Both the position numbers and the translations under genes were made by a program. A stretch of 39,688 nt of DNA, taken from positions 1-39,688 of the forward strand of contig CANKAJ010000033.1 of assembly GCA_947479645.1 (NCBI GenBank), written 5' to 3'. Numbering within the stretch: position 1 is the stretch's first letter; each line of letters begins with the position of its first letter. This DNA is from Betaproteobacteria bacterium (lineage in GTDB: Bacteria; Pseudomonadota; Gammaproteobacteria; Burkholderiales; SG8-39). The notes under the pieces were generated by a model. It had not been told where the DNA came from. It searched no databases and was given only the letters and a program-made list of their open reading frames with translations. Below, piece after piece: positions 38,096 through 39,688 of this stretch.

Positions 38096-39688
38096 TTACT
38101 TCGGCGTCGCGGTGCTCCCGGACTTGTGCAGCCGCACGGTCTTGCTGACCGGGAAGCCGCGCAGGCCGTTGTGCGCAAACACGTAGGCATTGTTGCGCAA
38201 GGGATCGCCGGTGACGGCAATCATGAACTGGTCGGGTGACCAGACCATGGGCACCAGGCGTTCCGGATCATCGGACTCGTGATAGACCTTCGGGATTTTT
38301 CCGAGGCTCACTTCCAGCGCCAGGTCCCAGGTGGGCTTTTGTGTCCAGTCGCGCAGGATGCGCTGGAACTTGCTCGCCGGCAGCCGCGCGTGATCAAACA
38401 GGTACTGCTTGAGATCCTGCTTGGAGAGGCCGGCCTTGGCGATGGTCTCGGCCAGTATCGGCGGCAGCATGACCAGCGGGCGCAGCTTGCCCAGGCCCTG
38501 GCCCACGGCGAACATCAATTGCCACGAGATCTGGCGCACGACGCCATCAGCCAGATAGGGGAGCATGTGTTCGCGCACGTCGCCGGAAACGGAGACCAGC
38601 ACATTGCCGCCGGTATAGCGCGCGATGGTGACGGCGTTCTGACCGGCTGCGATGCCCATGTCCTGGGCAATGGAGGGCCAGCCGATGCGGGCGAGCACTT
38701 CATCGTTCTCGGGTACCACGACGCGCCAGGTTCCGCCGAAGGTGCCCTTGTCATTCTTGTGCGGCAGGAAGCCGGCGACATTGCGCAGGTAGAGGCGCCA
38801 GAAGCGGCCCACCGAGGTGTTGGCCATGAAGCCGTCGCGCATCACGCCCTGCTGGTAATTGAACCCCAGGTCCTGCACGATGGGCCCGTTCAGGATGATG
38901 AGCGTTTCACCGCCCGGCGAGTTGCCGCTGTGTTCGACGCCGTAGTTGGGATCGGCCATGGCTTCGATCAGGGCCACCAGCAGCGGCATGTATTCCGGAC
39001 GGCAGCCGGCCATGACGCCGTTGACGGCGATGCTCCACACGGTCGCCGAGCGATTCTCCGGCAACAGCGTGGCGATGCTCTGATCGGGATCGAGATCAAC
39101 CTCCCGCAGGAACGCCTCGATCTTGCGTTGGGTCGGCGGGACGATGGGCAAGCCATCGCTCCATGAGTTGTCGTAGAAGTATTGATTGACTTCGTCGAAG
39201 CCACCCTTGCAGACGACGCTCCGCGGTGCGGGCTCGCCGCTTTGCCCGGCGACGGCAGGCGCGGACAGCAGGTTGCTGATGACCTGATCGACCGTCACCT
39301 TGAAAATGTTGGCGCGCAGTTCTTCCTTGCTCTGCACATTGGTGTGCCCCGGCACGACGGCCGAGGCGATGTTGGGCATGCCGAAGCCGATGCTGCAGGC
39401 CTTGGCCTGCACCATGAAGCCTTCGCACACCAGCGTTGATGTGGGAAAACCGGCTAATTCGCATACTGCGCTGGCCCGCAACACGGCGGGCGTGCAGCTC
39501 CCTCAACAACCCATCCCGGAGATGGCCGCATCCACCCCCAGTTCCTTGAAGCGCTGCGGCAGGGCCGCGACCACCTTGCGTTCCTCGGAGCCGTGGGTGT
39601 TGCCGAATTCGCGATAGTCAACGAAGGTCACGCCCGGATAGCGCTCCTTCAGCACCTCGGCAATGGTGTCGAAGATCTCGTCGCCGCG
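38096..39688 (-). CDS. UGSC-family selenoprotein (in-frame TGA), N-terminus beyond window
   Basis: One frame runs from the window edge to the stop at 38096 if a single TGA (39503-39505) is read as selenocysteine: 61 codons before it, 468 after. Context: AAISGMGC-Sec-GSCTPAVLRASAVCEL, the signature of UGSC family (seleno)proteins; Sec is flanked by Cys on both sides. Before it lies ERYPGVTFVDYREFGNTHGS, after it TLVCEGFMVQAKACSIGFGM and VVPGHTNVQSKEELRANI; these are one continuous domain. A second domain (about visible residues 160-530, from NSWSDGLPIVPPTQRKIE) has no function I can name. A standalone gene from GTG 39484 would cut the first domain in half. Cys/Sec suggests redox catalysis. Downstream genes encode TctC proteins. 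Confidence 0.85.
39466..39505 (-). promoter_or_regulatory. bacterial SECIS element
   Basis: Directly after the TGA, 5 nt then an outer stem CTGC/GCAG (39497-39494 with 39469-39466), a small internal loop, and a 6-bp upper stem GCCCGC/GCGGGC (39491-39486 with 39479-39474) capped by CGTGTT. Counting the U of UGA as 1, loop GU pairs lie at 22-23 and 24-25, close to the G23/U24 known for E. coli fdhF. It is inside the coding sequence, as bacterial SECIS elements must be. Confidence 0.75.

Noticed and set aside
39482-39484. GTG 39484 as start of a standalone 462-aa gene
   Set aside because: It lies in the loop of the SECIS-like hairpin, inside a continuous conserved domain, and the preceding codons spell the UGSC motif; reading through the TGA explains more.

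Overview
The window looks like a chromosomal segment of a GC-rich betaproteobacterium, most likely Burkholderiales. The main reason is the crowd of periplasmic solute-binding proteins of the TctC/Bug family: eight copies, none with a TctA or TctB membrane partner. Spread of this family is a known mark of Bordetella/Cupriavidus/Polaromonas-type genomes. Taxonomy here is inference from gene content; no rRNA or marker gene is present.

Layout. 1-5.8 kb: an acyl-CoA dehydrogenase, a TctC protein, two divergent paralogous MFS transporters and a DsbC/DsbG-like periplasmic thiol protein. 5.9-8.7 kb: first toxin-antitoxin (TA) island with Phd/VapC, FitA plus a broken FitB, an inverted Phd/VapC, and HigBA. 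8.8-14.3 kb: a trypsin/MoxR/DUF58/VWA operon with a second VWA paralog divergent from it. 14.4-21.9 kb: an AAA_14/DUF4143 ATPase whose start codon lies in a 51-bp perfect palindrome, a methyltransferase, two FAD_binding_2 oxidoreductases, an SDR with an atypical active site, an MmgE/PrpD protein, and an intergenic block with two long perfect hairpins. 22.0-30.8 kb: a co-directional catabolic run in which enzymes (carboxymuconolactone decarboxylase-like, NTF2-FMO fusion, alpha/beta hydrolase, TauD dioxygenase) alternate with four TctC proteins. 30.9-34.2 kb: second TA island (CcdAB, UPF0175/DUF3368, RelE with a Phd-type partner, VapB with truncated VapC) ending in a reverse-transcriptase remnant and an AT-rich patch. 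34.2-39.7 kb: a minus-strand run of two small membrane proteins, three TctC proteins (one with no signal peptide) and, at the window edge, a long protein interrupted by one in-frame TGA.

The strongest finding is that last gene. The TGA at 39503-39505 sits inside a Cys-TGA-Gly-Ser-Cys-Thr-Pro context. The frame is open for 61 codons before it and continues to 38096. A hairpin with a GU-containing apical loop follows it at bacterial SECIS spacing. I read it as a UGSC-family selenoprotein that ordinary gene calling would split and start at a false GTG. It lies next to three TctC genes, so a selenoprotein-linked uptake/catabolic cluster is the most attractive candidate system in the window.

How it works together (inference): the TctC proteins would capture carboxylated compounds in the periplasm, using membrane components encoded elsewhere, and the neighbouring oxygenases, flavoproteins, hydrolase, SDR and acyl-CoA dehydrogenase would degrade them. 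The TA modules, broken toxins and the RT remnant mark two recombination-prone, horizontally acquired patches between the metabolic blocks.
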